Assembly: GCA_013396995.1 (NCBI GenBank)
Contig: VWZP01001440.1
Coordinates: 3,304,740 to 3,368,739, forward strand
Length of the DNA: 64,000 nt
Direction of reading: 5' to 3'
Origin: Dicaeum eximium
Lineage: Eukaryota > Chordata > Aves > Passeriformes > Dicaeidae
Made by a program: the position numbers and the translations under genes
Notes under the pieces: model-generated
Database searches by the model: none
What the model was told of the DNA's origin: nothing
What the model saw: only the letters and a program-made list of their open reading frames with translations
Shown: in pieces, positions 1 to 13,048 of the stretch
Layout of the letters: the number at the start of each line of letters is the position of its first letter
How positions within the stretch are numbered: the first letter of the stretch is position 1

Positions 1-2200
1 CTGCTTTCCATATTATCTGCTGCTTATGCTTTGGATTTCTTTCCCTCTCTTTTTTCCCAAATGCTGCAAGTACAGGTATCTGTAAACTTACAGCCATTCT
101 TTCATTCACAGAGCAGGCACCAAAACATCTCTGGGATCTGTCTGCAAGCATCTAAGGAAAAATCATTTCCAGACATAGTGTATCAATTTCAGCACTATGT
201 AGGAACTGGCAGAGTTTAAATCTCTTAGCTTTGTATGTCTGGAATCAACTCTGCCTTTCTCTTTCATAGATACAAAGGCAGAATAATCTTCCTAACTTTG
301 AGGGAGTTCAATTCAAGGGTGCATCTGTCTAAAGAAATTAAATAAATGTGTTTCTCCCAATTCATACATTTTCTGAGGAAGGGGAAAGATGCAATCACTT
401 GATTTTGATACTTCTAGTGACCATCAGCTAATTTTACCTTAGTCCCACATTCTCTGAAGGAATAACAATGGAGTAAAAACTTTATCTTGTTCTCATTCAA
501 GTCAATAAAAAAATTCCCATTGGTTTAAATTAGAGCATGAGTGCATATAAAATATGAGTCAGAATTGCACAACCCAATTTTCATTGGGCTAGGCTTAAAG
601 AATCTCTTTTAAACCACATACTCACTCAAGTTCCTTATGTGCAAAAATACTGGTTCACCAAATGAGGCCCCAAACGCTGACTCACATATTCCTTAACTGA
701 ATTCCCACTGCAGTACTGTAAATATTACCTAGGGATTTAGAGATTTGTTCTTTTACCCCTATAGCACCATCATTTTTTTTCCTTCCCTAAGCCTTCTCCT
801 CCATAAGCCCCCACACTTTGCCCTGTGCCTTTATAGAAATAGCAAAAGCAATAAACTTTTGTTTCCCTCTACAAACATTATGAAACTGCTTAATTATTAA
901 AATGTCTGTGTTGTTTCACTGGAGGGAAAAAGTCAAGCTCTGCGTGTTCTAATTGTTTGTTTTCTTCTCAGTTTCCTTGGCACAGGTTTATTTTTTTTAT
1001 AAAAGCTTAAGCAAATATTTCTCCAGACGCAGCATTCAAAAAGTTCCTGGTGAATTAAATCAGTTGAGACTTACCAACCTGAATCTTTCAATGCAGACAT
1101 GACATTTCAAGGGGAGGTGATTTCATTTTATGGTAAAATGTCTGCAGGACATCTATGAACCTCTGGAAGAGAAAGAATACAACTGGCCTTTTAAACCTCA
1201 GAGTTACAGTCAAAAACCTTCTTGAATCTGTAGCTGAGCTACAGGCAGTGTATTGCAGAAGCTGTTTTCTAGTCAAGATGTAGCTGCTGCTGTAATAAAG
1301 TGTGGTTGAGGAGATCTTTGTGGCTGCCAGGCCCTTGCATGGGGCATTCAGCACAGCAGCAGCTGTGCAGAGAGGCTGTGCAGGCACGGCTGCCTCCCTT
1401 GCCTTGCCACAAGCTCTCCTCACAACAGTGATGCAGGACACTGCTCCTGTCTGGAGAAACAGCCTCCTGAAAAAGAGCTCAGGCTCTACCTCTTGCCCCA
1501 GATCACTCCTGCCCATGCTGGCAGAGAGCTCTCACTTCCCTCTCTTTATGAAAATTGTCATCTCTAAGGTTTAAGCTCCCTTTCTCTTTGACTTTTCAAG
1601 GCCCCTCAGGCTTTGCTCCAGCAGACAGGCAGCACAAACATGGTGATTCCAGCGTGTCTAAAGCCAGCATATGCAGGGGATTTGAGTGTGCTTTGTGGCT
1701 CCAGTCCAAGTGTCAGCCAGCCTGGGAGGGGTTCCAGCCACAAACGAGTTCAGGACAAATGGCCAAAGTCTTTTTTCAGCCTGGAGAAAGTTGGCTTTGT
1801 GAAACATGCCCAGTGAAACCTGCACATATGGTAGCTTTAGCTGCAGAGGACTTGATGTGCATAATCTGCCTTCCCGCACTTCTGTCGGTGACAGCTGGGA
1901 GGTCACTATAATTATCCTGAGTTTGGATGCTGAGCCGCACTCAGCACTCGTCTGTTTAGGGGAAGAGAGAAAATCTGTTTGCAAATGGCTTGTAGCTTAA
2001 TGTCTTCAAAGTGTGTCTGCCCCTTGTTGCTTTTAAGGACTGTGCCCTGGGAGATCAAGCAGAGGATTAATGAAGTGGATACTCATCCACTGGAGATTTT
2101 GTTAAAGCTGAGTCAGAAAACCCGATTAGTCATTGGGATGTCCAGGCAGGATTAATCTGGGATTGGAAATAGGCTGGTAAAGAAATGCTGGGTGTGTTTC

Positions 2201-2213
2201 TCCTCCTCCTCCT
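2201..2213. repeat. Short TCC trinucleotide repeat ending at an ambiguous base
   Basis: Just over four TCC units run directly into a single N at 2214. The N probably marks uncertain repeat length in the assembly rather than a biological feature. Confidence 0.6.
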
Positions 2214-3341
2214 NTCAGTGCTGTGAGAAGGTTTCGTGCATGTGGGATGTGGTGTGATCAAGTGGCTAGTCCATGAGGGAGGCTCTCAGCAGTAAGTGGA
2301 ATGAGATATGTTACTCTCTAAGCTGCAAGGAGAAACAGAAGGGAGGTGACTTTGTTCTCTCTTTGCAATGTTTGCCTGCTATTTTATCAGAACTGCAGAA
2401 CCCTTCTCTATTAAAATATTATCTGTACTCTATCTTGGACTCTTGATAGGGGTTATACAGTTTCTCAAATTTTTTCATGACAGCTAAGTCCAGTTCACTT
2501 ATTTATCAAGTAACACCCAAAAAGTACTATAAGAAGCCCAGAAGGATCTGAATTTAAGGCCAAGAAGACAAGGCAAGCAGAATTGTCCTGATCCTCCGTA
2601 TTAGAGACAGAGCACATCATCCTGTGTGCACTACTCAGGTTATAGCAATGCAAGTTTTTCAAAATCAAGGATCTTTTGGGATGGTGGCAATCTGAGTAGG
2701 ATGCACACAGTGCGCACTTCCAACTCTGTTCCTCAAAACCACATTTTTGTGTCAGTCCTTCCCTTGGAGGGCAGTAGGCAGGAGGATTTGAGGTGACAAA
2801 GAGTTCAGGTCAGAAGCACTGTGGTATTTCACAAGCAACTCCCAGTGTAGCAATTTGTAGAAGTACCTCCTGTACCCAGCACTTTCTCCAAATAACAATT
2901 AGGCTTTCCAAGAAAGTACATACCAAAGCATGATGTCGTGACTTCTGTGAGAGAACATGGCACCCTCTGCTTCAGGATTTGTCCCTAAAATGTACAGTGC
3001 CTTCAAACAAACAGAACTGGGGCTTCATGCCTGTGTTTAACTCTGCTCCTACACATGGTTACTGAATGTCCTTCAGAGGGGGTAACGTGACCTGCTCTCA
3101 GCTATGCAGGCATACTGTGCAAGCAAGGAGCTGTAACATGGAGCAGCAGGACAGCACAAGGAGGAGGAGTTTTTAATTTTTGATTTATTCATGACCCATA
3201 CAGCTAATTTAAATTATTTGTATAATTATGTTTAGACAGAATGTGTTGACATTTTGCTCTCTTAAACCCAGAGGGCCTATTTAGGATATTTTATATGTTG
3301 TTTTAATGCTTTCAATACTAATTGTTGAATGAACTCTCTGA

Positions 3342-3589
3342 TCACAGAATCATCAAATGGTTTGGGTTGAAAGAGACCTTAAAGATCATCTGTTTCTAAC
3401 CCCTCCACCTTCTACTAGACCAGGCTGCTCAGAGCCCCATCCAACCTGGCCTGGAATACTTCTAGGGATGGGGCATCCACAGCTTCTCTGGACAACCTGT
3501 TCCAAAACCTCACCACCCTCACAGCAAATAATTTCTTCCTTATATGTAATCTAAACCTGTGTTCTTTTGGCTTCTAGTCATTATCCCAC
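3342..3589 (-). mobile_element. CR1 LINE 3'-end fragment (5'-truncated)
   Basis: On the + strand the segment opens with TCACAGAATCATCAAATGG and continues as TTTGGGTTGAAAGAGACCTT, AAAGATCATCTG, CCCCATCCAACCTGGCC, GGGATGGGGCATCCACAGC and CACCACCCTCACAG. This is the reverse complement of the conserved 3' untranslated tail of sauropsid CR1 retrotransposons, so the element lies on the minus strand. Only about 250 bp of tail is present and no reverse-transcriptase coding remains, which is typical of 5'-truncated CR1 insertions. Several differences from the consensus, including a degraded ATTCTATGA-type terminal repeat, indicate an old, inactive copy. The left edge is well defined; the right edge is approximate. 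Confidence 0.93.
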
Positions 3590-6500
3590 AGTAAAGACAA
3601 TGACTCACAGAGAACTGTGCAAAATCAGAAGAATTCCCTACAAACCATTTACCTAGAAACCATTTACCATCATCTGTCATATAGAGGTATTTCCCATAAA
3701 ATCTAAAGGGGTACGAAACTGCAAAGAACAGATTTATAGTGAGCTATTGTTCGTACTTGGGAGGAGAGAAGACTTTCCGGGTTAGCACAAAGCTTTAGAA
3801 AACAGAGGCCTGAAACAGAGCTCTCTGCTCTGATATCTTCCTGCAACAGCCCCTGGAAGAAAGTATCATTTATGAAGCATTGAGCCTGCAAGTTAAATGA
3901 GCCATGTTGTGTGATCTGTGCATTCAAGAATGAGCTCACTTCTTACACAATACATGTGACGCCGCAGGCTGCTCTTAGAGAAGCAAGTGACACTCCTGGA
4001 CCAAGGTGATTCAAAGTTTCTGCTTTCTAGGTCTTGCTATTGTGCAGATACTAAAAGATGGAAGAGGCACAGGATACAATGTTTATTGTGCACTGCAGTG
4101 AATCTCTTCCGAGTCACACAGCCAAGTTTGAAGCTAAATTCAAACGAAAACAATTCATTTCAATGAAGATAAATCAAAGTTTGCAAAAGATAATATCTCC
4201 CCGAGAGTGCAGCTGAGACAGATGATTTCCTTATCATCTTTGGAAGGAGAAGGTCACTTGGGAAGAGGTGAGTGAAAATTAGTCAAGAGTGCCTGTCCAA
4301 CAGCTCTTCACAGGGAACTGGATCAGATTCAGCTTTGGTGGATGAAAAACAGCAAGAGATGGGCATTCTGTCAGCTGCCCTTTCTCCCTTCCCTCCATCA
4401 GGGGATTCTCCAGTACCAGGCTTAAGCCTTTCTCCTAAGAATAATTATCAGATAGAAAACCCTATGGACTCCTCCAAATACTGTAATTCTTTCAGTGCAT
4501 AAGGTGCTGCCACTGGGGGTGACAAGATGAAACCACCCCTGGAGAACTGACAGGGCTAAGCCCATGCTGATTTCTGCCAGCTTGTGATCCACTCTGCTCT
4601 TTCATCACATGCACCACTGAATGCCCATGCCAAAGCAGACAAATGCCTCTCACTCACTAGCTGGGAAGTGCAGGGACACCTTTTTGTGTTGTCTGGACCA
4701 TAAAGCACTGGGAAATGGGCCAAGGATTATCTGATGTGCTGGTGCTTTTTCCAGAAGTGCCATATGAAACACTCCAAGAGGTGGAAGGTAAGAATGACCT
4801 CTTGCAACTGCTGCCTGTTTTAGGAGCAGTGGTGCCCAGGGCTGGCTGGCAGCTGATGGAAACGGGCATGAGTGGTACAGAGCCCAGCAGAAGGTGCTGC
4901 AGGGAAGGGGCCACTGGTGTTGGGGACAGGTAAAATGCCAGGGGCCAGTTGGAGGAGTGAGGTGGCCATGTGTGCATTAAGGGTGAGTAAAGTGGGAGAA
5001 CTTTTTAAATCGTCGTAAAGCATTTCCTCTTGAACAGAAGTTCCTCATTAAGCAGAGGAATTGGAGATGGAATTCGGGATGAGTTCTGAAACCATTCTTG
5101 CCCATAATAATGCAACAATAACCAATAATCCTATTACTTGTGCTTCCCCCCATGGTGATCTTACTTGGCACACTGACTTTTTGGAGCCTTGTGTCCAACA
5201 TTATCTAAACAGTGTTTAGGGTTCTGAACACATTTGGGTGTTGCATGAAGTCCCCAGCTACTTTAAACAAGTATTAATTCAAGACCAACAATAAGGAAGA
5301 ACTGAAGACAGTCTTTTTTCAAAAGAAAAAAATCTCTTGGACAAGTCTAAGCAGATCACTCTTATGCCTAGAAAAAGAGAGTAAACCCCAGGTTAAACCA
5401 CATGTAGCCCTAGTGACCTCCTGGGAAAGATTGTGAATCGAGACTCGGCTGTGTGTTGTTTATCCAGAAGTGATTATGTCAACAGAAATGCACTTATTTT
5501 TCTCTGCTGCTTTTCTGAAAATCTCTTATAATTACCTTGGTTTGGGATAGCACATGATAACATCTAGCAGCTGAACAACCCTGATTGGCACCTCTGATTA
5601 CAAGAGACTAGACAGGGTGAGAAACCTGAAGTTTAGCTTTATTTGCTTTAGAACACTTATTCTTTTTATGCTTGATCCAAAGCCCACCAGAGTCCAGAGT
5701 CCAAATGAAAGTTTCCATTTCTTTAGGTTTTAGTTCAATGCCTTTACCAATAGTCATTTAGTCATAGATTGACTACTAGCATATGGAATCAAAACAAATA
5801 TTACAAAGAGATGTTAAACAGTGTTTGTGTACAGGAGGGGCTCAGCACGGACTTTCATGCTGGAGAAAGAGGCTCTCCAGGTCACTCCTGAGGTACTTTG
5901 GCAGGATAAAGAGTAGTGCCATGAGTGCTCAAATGGTGTTGTCCATCTGGCACAATTTGGCCAGACAGATAGATTCTTCAATGATCTGAATGCAGCAAAC
6001 TTCCCCCTAACAAACCCTGATTCTGTTATTTCTTGTCTGGACCTAGAGTAACTCGGGAATGCAGATTGTTAGAGCTCAAACATGTAGTCTCAGAAAAACA
6101 GAAACCTGCAGGCAGGTTTTGTTACAGCCATTTAAATGGATTAACTCTAATACAGACAAAGTTGGTTCCTCTATTTATTTCCCCCTGCCCTGTTTTCATG
6201 CATATTATCTTACTTCCTGCAATCCCAGTGGCATAGAAATCAAGATCTCCTCATTAAAATTCAGAGCTAATAATTTTGGCATCCTCTGTGCAATAAGCAG
6301 CTTTATTTCAGATTGCACATAGCCTACATTTTGTACCATAGACAGCTTTACAGAGTAAAGCAAGCTATATAGTGGCCAAATAAAAGGAGAAGGTTGAACC
6401 TTTCAGGCACAGGGGTTTTTTTGGCTAGGTCTGCCAGGACTACATTGTCCTTGTGGTCATTATTGGAACAGGGTTTTTAGGTTTAGAGTTTTTATTAGAC

Positions 6501-7126
6501 TTTCCCAGATACTAACAACAGTATACACACAATTGAGATCTTGATTTTTGTGTGAAATGGCTGACTAGTACTGCTCGCATCTTTAGAAATGGTCCTTAAT
6601 GTTTATAAATTTGCAGGTTAGAAAGGAAACAGGACTCAGGTGGCCTGGATCATGAGATGAATCAATTAACTAACCTGGGGTAAATTTAAGGGGGAGAGAG
6701 AAGTTGCTAGTGAATTAAGTCTGTTTTGGAAGAAAGGGTGGTTTTGTTTGGTTTTTTTATATTACTTTTTTTTTTCTCCCGATGTTGTTGGTTGTTCTAC
6801 AAATTAAGCTTTTCACATGCTTCTGACTTACTGCATTACTGAGGATAGGCTTGGAGGATAAACAGGTTTGGTAATTTTTTTCTTCATTTTTTAAATTCTT
6901 TTTGTCTGCACTATGGTTTCTGTCTCTGGGTGTGTTTCCATGTAAATTGTTCATTCCAATTCTTCCTTTGCATGAAGCAAAAACAAGTACCTGAATGGTC
7001 TCCAAGGGTACTCAGAAACAGTCTTCTTGTCCTGTAACTCTTCAGTGGATGGAATGCTGACTTCTATGTGCAGAAAATCATGGTATCAGAGGGGTCTGTA
7101 AGCTACAGTCAGCTCTTGCTGGTTAC

Positions 7127-7150
7127 AGTGCTGTTTTGAAAAACAGCACT
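7127..7150. repeat. Near-perfect palindrome, 11-bp arms
   Basis: AGTGCTGTTTT at 7127-7137 is followed after the two bases GA by its exact reverse complement AAAACAGCACT at 7140-7150. The 24-bp unit could form a cruciform, or a hairpin in RNA once the innermost pairs open. No coding context surrounds it, and its function is unknown. Confidence 0.85.
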
Positions 7151-10047
7151 AAAGATTAAATCTCCTAAGCTTAAATCTGTTAACTTTGCATGAGGAAATA
7201 ATGTGGCAGAAATAGATACGTTTATTAACATTTTTTTCTGGTTTTGAGCTGTAGACACCGTGACTTTTCACCTAGTTCTTAGATGTTGTCCCTCATCTGT
7301 GAGGTTGCTCCCTGAAAACCACTTTGACTATCTCTAGCACTTGATATGGCTACTTCTGACTTTGTTTTTAGCACTAAATTATCTATGACAAGCTATCCAG
7401 TAAGTAACTATCACAATATGTGTTAAGTTTTCCTTTGTTTTTATGGGTAATGTGGACTGCTCCTTCAAATGCAGCTTCCAGCTTTTTGACTGACTGTTCA
7501 GTTTGTCGGGCCCCATGTGATTCTTCAGATGCAATTGTGCAACCAGTCACTGTTATCAGCTCCGGATTAGCAGAGAGGTTGGTTTGCATTCATCAGAAGT
7601 GTTCTTGGCATTTACCAACTTGTGTTTCAGAATGTGGATTATCAGCTATCCCTGTGGCTTCCCTTGTGACTTGTGGCATACAAATGTAAACTTGGGTGCT
7701 AATAGCCTTTTGCAGGCTTGGTCTAACAATCACAGGTCCCTGCCTAGCATATTCTTTGTCATAGAGTTTCATACTTGTTTATCTGCACTTAGCATTTTAT
7801 CCTCACCATAGTCCACCAGCTTTCTCAGTCCCTTGTTTATATTTTAACGTGGAGAATACCTTCAGTTGGGGAAAAACAGCGGTTTCTACTTTGGGTTTTA
7901 TTATTAAGTCATTAGGAGGCTTAAAGAGGATGTAACACCACTGATACAAACAACAGACTCTCTCTGAAACAAAACTGGTTTCTGCAAACCAATGTATATT
8001 CCCTTCTGTAGGATGCTGGCTGGGTTGAAGTTTGTCTCTGGGTTTTCATGGTTATTTCTCCTCACGCAGAATTATTTGTAGGATGTGAAAAAAATCCAGA
8101 AAGGTTATTGTTTTATACTCTGAACATGCTTTATCACTTTAAATGACACTGCACTTTTCAGTACTGAGATCTGGATGATTTTAGTTTTGAGCAACTCTTG
8201 GAAGACAACACAAAAACTTGTTCTGGTGTGACTGCAGGAGGCAACTACATCAGCTGTGTAGGTCTTCAATGCTTATTTTAAAAGCTATTCACAACATCTT
8301 TCTTTAGAGCTTACCTTCACAGATTGGGATGCTTATGCTGCAAGCCAGATACAGGAAATTGTATGTAGCCCAAACTTCATTGGGCATCACCAGCAATATA
8401 TAATTGAAGTGGCAGTAGATGTATAAATGAACTTGGTATTATGGTATCCAGATTGCACTTTAGCAATTATCCTGAAAAAGCTATTGACCTGGAAAGCTAG
8501 TATTTGATTAAAGAGATGCTCATAAACCATGTAAACAACCTATCTTTTTCAAACCAAATTTACTGCCTAAACAGGAATGAGTGAGTCTCTCTGAGTGATA
8601 CTGCTTTCTTTTTAGCTGAGAGAGGATCTCTTCAAAACTTAATTCATTTGCAAGCACACATGAGTTGATCCAGTCATTTATAAAGCTGCAAGATGTGCAG
8701 TCTGAAGAACAGCTCAAAAAGTTTCTTAAAGTAGTGGAAGATCATTAAGTGACTGATGCAATAGAAACATGGACTGTTCAGTGGCCAAACACGTTTTCCC
8801 AAGAAGAGAGTGTGGGATCAGACCCCTTCCCTCCTACACACAGACATATCACAGTGCCAAAGCAGACAGATTTCACCTGGTTTGCAGGGTGGTTGGTTTC
8901 TGGAGAACAGCTTTGGTTTACTGTAGCTGCTCTCTGCTTCACACACTGTGTAAGACTTGATCAGCTCCCACTCAGAAGCTGTTATTTTTCTCCTGTTACA
9001 CATGCTGTCCAAGAAAAAAAGCTGTGTGTTACAGCTATATGTGCTCCCATCTTCTCATGATGACCTTTTCTTAAGTATTTTAAAGTTAGACCTCTGACTG
9101 AGGGGAAAAAAACCTAGATGCCACTTTGAGAGCAGGTAAAAAAACTGTAGGCAGGTATCTTTGAATTAGAAACCCAACAGGTTGGGCCTGAGTCTCCAGC
9201 TCCTCAGCAAAGCACTGGGCAAACTGGCAATCAGTAGGGTAACATAAAGAAAGTGCCAGATTTCCAGTGCCAGAGAAAATGCTTCCACAGCTTTTAATGA
9301 GACAGGGAAAATTACCCTTATCTGCAGCGATAAGGACCTCCTTGGAAGGTCACAGCATTTGTGAAGTACTCCAACCATGGAGCAGTGCTCAGTGGCCACC
9401 CAGGCTGATTGGCTCAGTGAAACGGCCCCAATTTCTACTTGCTTTCAAATATCATTACCTTTGCAATAACTTCAAATATTCCCAAGGTTAGACAGTATGA
9501 TTCAATCTGTTAAATATTATACCATTGCCTCTAAGATTTGGCATCCTCCCCTTCCCAAGACACACTTCTTCCAATTCTGAAGGGAAATGGTGCTAATTAG
9601 CTGTATTCTGAAGATATGACATCTTAATTCACTACAGTACCTTCCTTTTAGGAGAGCTAGCTAACTGCAGGACCAGAACTCATAAAAATGAAAGCTGTAT
9701 CAGTTATAGACAGTGAACAATCGTCCTGGTTAACAGCTTGGCCCATGTGCACTGCCAAGAAATCCCAGACTATACAATGAACTTATGTTTGTCAGTTTTC
9801 ATTTGACTTCAAATGATATCACAATGGTGTCTGTAATACAACTAATGCAATGTAAAATGTAATGTGGTATAGGCTCTGTCTGCACAATATGGATGCACCT
9901 GAAGCAGTTTTAAATAGCAGTAGACTACTTGGAGAACCATGGACTTTGGCATGAATTGATTTGACCAGAATCTGCAAATGGCTTTGCTTCTCAGCTCTCT
10001 GCTGCAGGTATCCAGATTTTCCACTAGCACCCATGTTCACCTGGATA

Positions 10048-10131
10048 TCACAGAATCATCAAGGTTGTAACAGATCTTCAAGATCATCTAGTCCAACCAT
10101 CAATGTAGCACCACATAGTCACCCCTAAACA
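10048..10131 (-). mobile_element. CR1 LINE 3'-end fragment (short)
   Basis: The segment begins TCACAGAATCATCAAGGTTG and continues CAAGATCATCTAGTCCAACC and ATCAATGTAGCACCAC. This matches the reverse-complemented 3' tail of an avian CR1 subfamily that differs from the one at 3342. About 80 bp is recognisable before the similarity fades into unique sequence. No coding part of the element remains, and it is a dead relic. Confidence 0.8.
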
Positions 10132-10674
10132 AAGTGGATGTGTGTCTATTAGCCTCAGCAGAGATCGCAAAGGACGTTCAGAACAAGGATTTTTTTGATG
10201 ATTATACTCAAAGGAGTCCTGCTTGAGGGAAGGATTTTCTATTTTACTTCACAGGGTGCTCACTCTTTATCAGCTTCTGGTACATCCAGATAGAGGCAAG
10301 GGAGCTTGTACAATTAGCCCCCAGATCTGGAAATGCAGTGGTGAAGAGATAAAAACCTGCGTATTTTCCCTTTTCTGTGTCTGCTGCCACAGAGAGTCTG
10401 TCTGAGGTTTAGGCAGGTCTGGATCAGCAGATCAATACTTCAAAGGCTCTGGAAAGAAAAGCCAGCCCCAGAGTTGTGCAGCCATCCAAATGACTTGCAG
10501 CCTCTTTATGGCTTCTAAACCACCAGTTTTTCATCCTTGATAAGTTCCAAGCTGTGATACATCAGAGAAGAAAATATCTTCCCAGCTCCTCTAAAGACTC
10601 TCTGCTTTACTGTGATCTATGTACCTGCCAATACCAACAACAAAATTAGTCATCATTTTAATCCTTCTTAAATA

Positions 10675-10703
10675 GATATATATTTTTATATATATATATA
10701 TAT
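10675..10703. repeat. AT-rich dinucleotide (TA)n tract
   Basis: An alternating TA run is interrupted by TTTT near its start and then continues as about nine uninterrupted TA units. It is a simple microsatellite. Confidence 0.9.
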
Positions 10704-12186
10704 GAATACTGGGGTTTGAAGGTTTGACTTGAGACTGTAAATAGAATTCCCTCTTCTCTTCTGATGGTTGAGGTTCTAAATGTTTTTCCTTTATTATGCT
10801 TGTCCACATCACCCATCTTGAGAGGAAACACAAGGTATCTATCTTTAATAACATGCACACATCCCAGGAATAAGAAAAAGTTATGAATAGTTAATCTTTT
10901 TCAGAAGAAGAGGTCTAACAAGGAGATGGGAACTTTTTTTTCTCCTACTGCTTCTTATAAATGGCTTTGATTATTAGCATAAGAATGCCATTTCAGCCAA
11001 ACCTTGTCTGTAAACTTGATACAGAAAGGAAAATGTGATTTCTAACCTGAACTAACTGAGCCAAAAGCAAAATCCTGGCACACAGGCAAAATCTGCAGTT
11101 GTATTAACAATCAGCTGGTGAGTGTGAATGTTCCATGGGTGGAACACATGGGACTGTAAGAGTGGGAATGGGACATGCAAGGATATATTATCAGTATTGG
11201 CTGCTGTCTTCTCTTTCCAGCACCAGAAACTGCTGAGATCTGAAGAGCTGCACCTTCATGCTCTTGCTCAATGCTGTGTGCACTTCAATCCCACTGTCAC
11301 TGTGCCATTTGCTGCAATGTGGAGATGGGTAACTTGCTCAGAATGACAAGCTGGAAAGCCCATCTTGCCACAAGCTCTTCTTTCCCTTCAGTGCAGTAAG
11401 ATGACTTAAGTACAAACAGGCTTAACCTTTTGGCACCTGCCAAGAGCATTAAAGGTCACTTAATACAGCAATTTTCAGTGCATTTTCTCCTGAGTTGGAA
11501 GTAGTTCCAGCACAGGGCATTGTAAATCACCTTAGTACAGGTACTTTCTCGGCATATGTTTTGCTTCAGAGCATTGCACTGCTTCTGCATGTTCATTATT
11601 GAAGCACTACACTCAGCAATATTGAAAAGTGGGCCAGGGAGCTGCACTTTAAAGAAAGTTCACAATTCATACCCCTTCCTGAGGCCAGTAAGATCTTCCC
11701 CAGATCAGCCAACACATCTCACTCCAGGACATTTTTGCCCTCTAACACTTACTCTGTTCTTCATCAGACTTCTCTGTCCTCATGTCTTGTAAAACCCCCT
11801 GATGTCCACACTCCAGTCCTCTGGTTTTCATGATTGCATCCATAGGTAACTGGCAGATGATCTGCATCCTGCAGACTTTGAAATCTTTCTCTTCCTGCTA
11901 TCAATGCAACTCTACAGACAAACACAGTGTAATTTCCTAACCCCAGACTCCTGCAGTGTCTCTTTCATCTGACACATGGGACATGCAATGTTGCATAAAT
12001 TTGTACCAAAATTTTAAGGTTGTTAAAAAAACATTAAAGCTCGTATCTAGAGGATGGATTACAGAAAAACTTGCATTAAAGGGTAGATAAATAGACTCCA
12101 TAAAGGAGGAAGATGTTGAGGGGAGACATGTCTAAATCTTAGGTTGGTGGACACTCACTGACTGACCACATTCACCTTTCCACTTT

Positions 12187-12252
12187 GAAAATCATTAAGC
12201 AAAATAGACTGCATAAGACCACATAAATCATTAAGCAAAATGAATGATTTTC
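12187..12252. repeat. 17-bp direct duplication within a 10-bp inverted repeat
   Basis: AAATCATTAAGCAAAAT occurs at 12189-12205 and again, identically, at 12225-12241, an offset of 36 bases. The pair is bracketed by GAAAATCATT (12187-12196) and its exact reverse complement AATGATTTTC (12243-12252). It looks like a small local duplication. No coding potential is visible. Confidence 0.85.
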
Positions 12253-13027
12253 AGTTCTGTATTTAAATGTCAGCCTTTTTCCTAATGTAGCAACAAGGCT
12301 CCATACATAGACACTGCAAGTTGGAGAGGCAGATGATGGTAGGTACCTCTGTCTTGTGGTACAGTGTGTGAGAGAACTGGAACCTACTCGTGAATGAGTA
12401 AGGCAGAGCGTGTCCTGCAGCACCACCTAGCAGGCTAATTTAGAAGTGGTCCCTACCCCTGGAACCCTGACTACAGTGTGCATCATAACCAGGGTGTATG
12501 TGCATCAAAACCAAGGTGCCCTTTGGTCTTGTTTCACTTTCCTTGGTGTAACAGCTGCTTCTTGAAACCAGAACCGTGCCAATGTGTCATCAGTAAAGCT
12601 GGGGTGTCTGTTTTTCCCTGTCATATTTATTAAAAAATGTCTTAAGAGAAACCAGTAAAAATGCAATGCCAGATTTTTGAGGTTTAGTGTAAGAAATCCT
12701 TGTTTTCTAGCTCTCTCCAGCTGGTGCAGAACCACCTCTCAAAGTCAGATTTCATAAACCCACCCAACCCTCTCTCTGTATTCAGCAGTAGGGTAAGTAA
12801 GTCTCAGTGTGATGAGGGATTTTTAAAAGCCTGAGAGTCTGTGTGTCTGTTAGTGGGAGTCTGATGTCTGTCATCACCTACATACACGTTTTCTTTGTAT
12901 CTGCATGAAGTATGAATATCAATGCCAGCTTACTAATTTTAAGTTTTGGCAGATGATGAAGGTCCATGCTGAGGCTGCAGAACAAAGATTGTAACAGCTC
13001 TCTGCTGATATAAAGACGGAGGTGAAG

Positions 13028-13048
13028 TTTTTGTTTTTTTTTTTNTTT
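13028..13048. repeat. Poly-T tract with one ambiguous base
   Basis: A T-rich homopolymer is interrupted by a single N at 13045. The tract length is probably unresolved. Confidence 0.6.
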
